A DNA stretch of 5,616 bases from Actinomycetota bacterium (lineage in GTDB: Bacteria; Actinomycetota; Acidimicrobiia; Acidimicrobiales; JACDEA01), in assembly GCA_013816725.1 (NCBI GenBank), contig JACDEA010000178.1:1-5616 (forward strand), given 5' to 3'. Below are positions 5,450 through 5,616 of this stretch, piece by piece. The position numbers and the translations under genes were made by a program. Under the pieces are notes generated by a model that was not told where the DNA came from, made no database searches, and was given only the letters and a program-made list of their open reading frames with translations. Positions within the stretch are counted from its first letter, which is position 1; each line of letters opens with the position of its first letter.

Positions 5450-5616
5450 GTGCCCGAATCGCTGCTGAACGTCCTCAAGCTGCTCCTGCTCGCCCTCGTC
5501 TACCTCTTCTTCTTCCGCGTCCTGCGTGCCATGTGGGTCCAGGTCAACGCGCCGGCTGCGGCCAGCGGTGCGGGCGCGCCGGGCGGTGCCGCCGAAGCGA
5601 CGGCGCGGGCGGGCAG
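5450..5616 (+). CDS. fhaB: FhaB-like membrane-anchored FHA protein, partial
   Basis: A GTG start opens a frame that reaches the window edge after 55 complete codons. The residues begin MPESLLNVLKLLLLALVYLF, with a strong hydrophobic helix at about 4-22. FFRVLRAMWVQV follows, and then an Ala/Gly/Pro-rich linker begins (about residue 36 on). This is the layout of actinobacterial FhaB (FipA): a short N-terminal transmembrane anchor, a flexible linker and a C-terminal cytoplasmic FHA domain, which is outside the window. FhaB links Ser/Thr kinase signalling to division and peptidoglycan enzymes. The position directly after fhaA, 13 bp downstream, is the strongest support. The FHA domain itself is not visible, so the call rests on synteny and the N-terminal pattern. 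Confidence 0.82.
   Translation, partial: MPESLLNVLKLLLLALVYLFFFRVLRAMWVQVNAPAAASGAGAPGGAAEATARAG

Noticed and set aside
4720..5478. Minus-strand 252-codon open frame opposite fhaA
   Set aside because: It is an antisense shadow of the clearly recognisable fhaA and fhaB frames, as is usual in high-GC DNA, and has no recognisable domain.

Overview
The window is high-GC DNA with actinobacterial hallmarks. It holds a tRNA-Leu(CAG) gene beside fhaA and fhaB, the first genes of the conserved actinobacterial cell-wall and division kinase cluster. It also shows frequent GTG starts, very tight gene junctions and TANNNT-type promoters without clear -35 boxes. An acidimicrobial or related actinomycete is a reasonable guess, but the sequence does not fix the genus.

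Left part (1-3828, minus strand): one compact operon read right to left. An amidohydrolase-2 family protein comes first. One base later comes a rifampicin-phosphotransferase-like, PEP-utilising-enzyme protein that keeps the central and swivelling-histidine domains but has no ATP-grasp domain. It overlaps by 14 bp a protein with an AttH/CrtC-like (DUF7064-type) signature, whose stop codon overlaps the ATG of a fourth gene. That gene leaves the window after ten residues and starts like a signal peptide. The junctions imply translational coupling. I know of no characterised pathway with this gene set. A catabolic or modifying pathway for a hydroxylated cyclic or lipid-like compound is an inference only.

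Middle (3829-4535): a 92-bp divergent promoter region with a TGTCA-N2-TGACA dyad, followed on the plus strand by a TetR-family regulator that may be translated from a leaderless mRNA. It is the likely local repressor of the operon.

Right part (4536-5616): tRNA-Leu(CAG) on the minus strand with encoded CCA, then a 109-bp spacer with a striking 47-nt perfect-armed hairpin. After it, on the plus strand, come fhaA (compact DUF3662 plus FHA) and the start of fhaB (N-terminal membrane helix). This is core genome. The border between core and accessory DNA seems to lie at the 3' side of the tRNA. No stretch above 300 bases lacks a gene.
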